From contig DAIEHU010000150.1 of NCBI GenBank assembly GCA_027353395.1, positions 1 to 6,731 on the forward strand: a stretch of DNA of 6,731 nt, written 5' to 3'. The DNA comes from Desulfobacteraceae bacterium (GTDB lineage: Bacteria > Desulfobacterota > Desulfobacteria > Desulfobacterales > Desulfosalsimonadaceae). This document shows positions 6,731 through 6,731 of the stretch, one piece after another. Positions within the stretch are counted from its first letter, which is position 1. Each line of letters starts with the position of its first letter. The notes beneath the pieces are model-generated. The model had not been told where the DNA came from and ran no database searches. It saw only the letters and a program-made list of their open reading frames with translations. Both the position numbers and the translations under genes were made by a program.

Positions 6731-6731
6731 G
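6645..6731 (-). other. Segment resembling DnaA domain I, in frame with the glycyl radical enzyme
   Basis: The visible upstream end of the reading frame translates to ELHDNELRL then IAPNTFVKEWVREKYHN. From memory, E. coli DnaA residues about 32-57 have EL-DN-L-L-APN-FV-WVR-KY-N in the same order and spacing, giving about 17 identities in 26 positions without gaps. This is part of the helicase-loading and self-association domain I of the replication initiator. No AAA+ or DNA-binding DnaA domain follows; the frame passes straight into glycyl radical enzyme sequence within about 15 residues. It may be a fusion, a recombination scar or a chimeric join at a contig end. Confidence 0.55.

Overview
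The window looks like part of a Desulfobacterota (deltaproteobacterial, sulfate-reducer-like) genome. This is inferred from the moderately GC-rich coding style, the archaeal/eukaryotic-type prolyl-tRNA synthetase, the gene order ispG-proS-rel on one strand, and a non-PFL glycyl radical enzyme. No rRNA, tRNA, CRISPR array or recognisable transposon was seen.

Left part, minus strand, read right to left: ispG (2672-3748), proS (1108-2628) and a RelA/SpoT-family alarmone synthetase/hydrolase (1-1082, running off the left edge). Gaps of 43 and 25 bases suggest one operon, with a candidate promoter in the divergent spacer near 3831-3859. The operon would join an isoprenoid-precursor Fe-S enzyme, tRNA charging with proline and the stringent-response enzyme.

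Middle: the 269-base divergent spacer (3749-4017) holds a GC-rich hairpin followed by T-rich sequence and a separate perfect dyad. Next is a plus-strand 127-residue protein (4018-4401) that I do not recognise. It is an internal tandem duplication of a roughly 57-residue unit, each copy HTH-like and ending in Cys-Gln-Leu-Gly. A 262-base AT-rich stretch follows (4402-4663), with a perfect 15-bp inverted repeat and no convincing gene.

Right part, minus strand: a glycyl radical enzyme (4664 to the right edge) with its thiyl Cys-Val-Glu motif and C-terminal radical glycine intact. Its substrate cannot be assigned, and no activating enzyme lies next to it inside the window. The residues at the window edge do not look like the usual N-terminal part of this family. 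They closely match domain I of the replication initiator DnaA, in the same reading frame. This is either a real fusion, a recombination scar or an assembly chimera, and it is the most unusual observation here.
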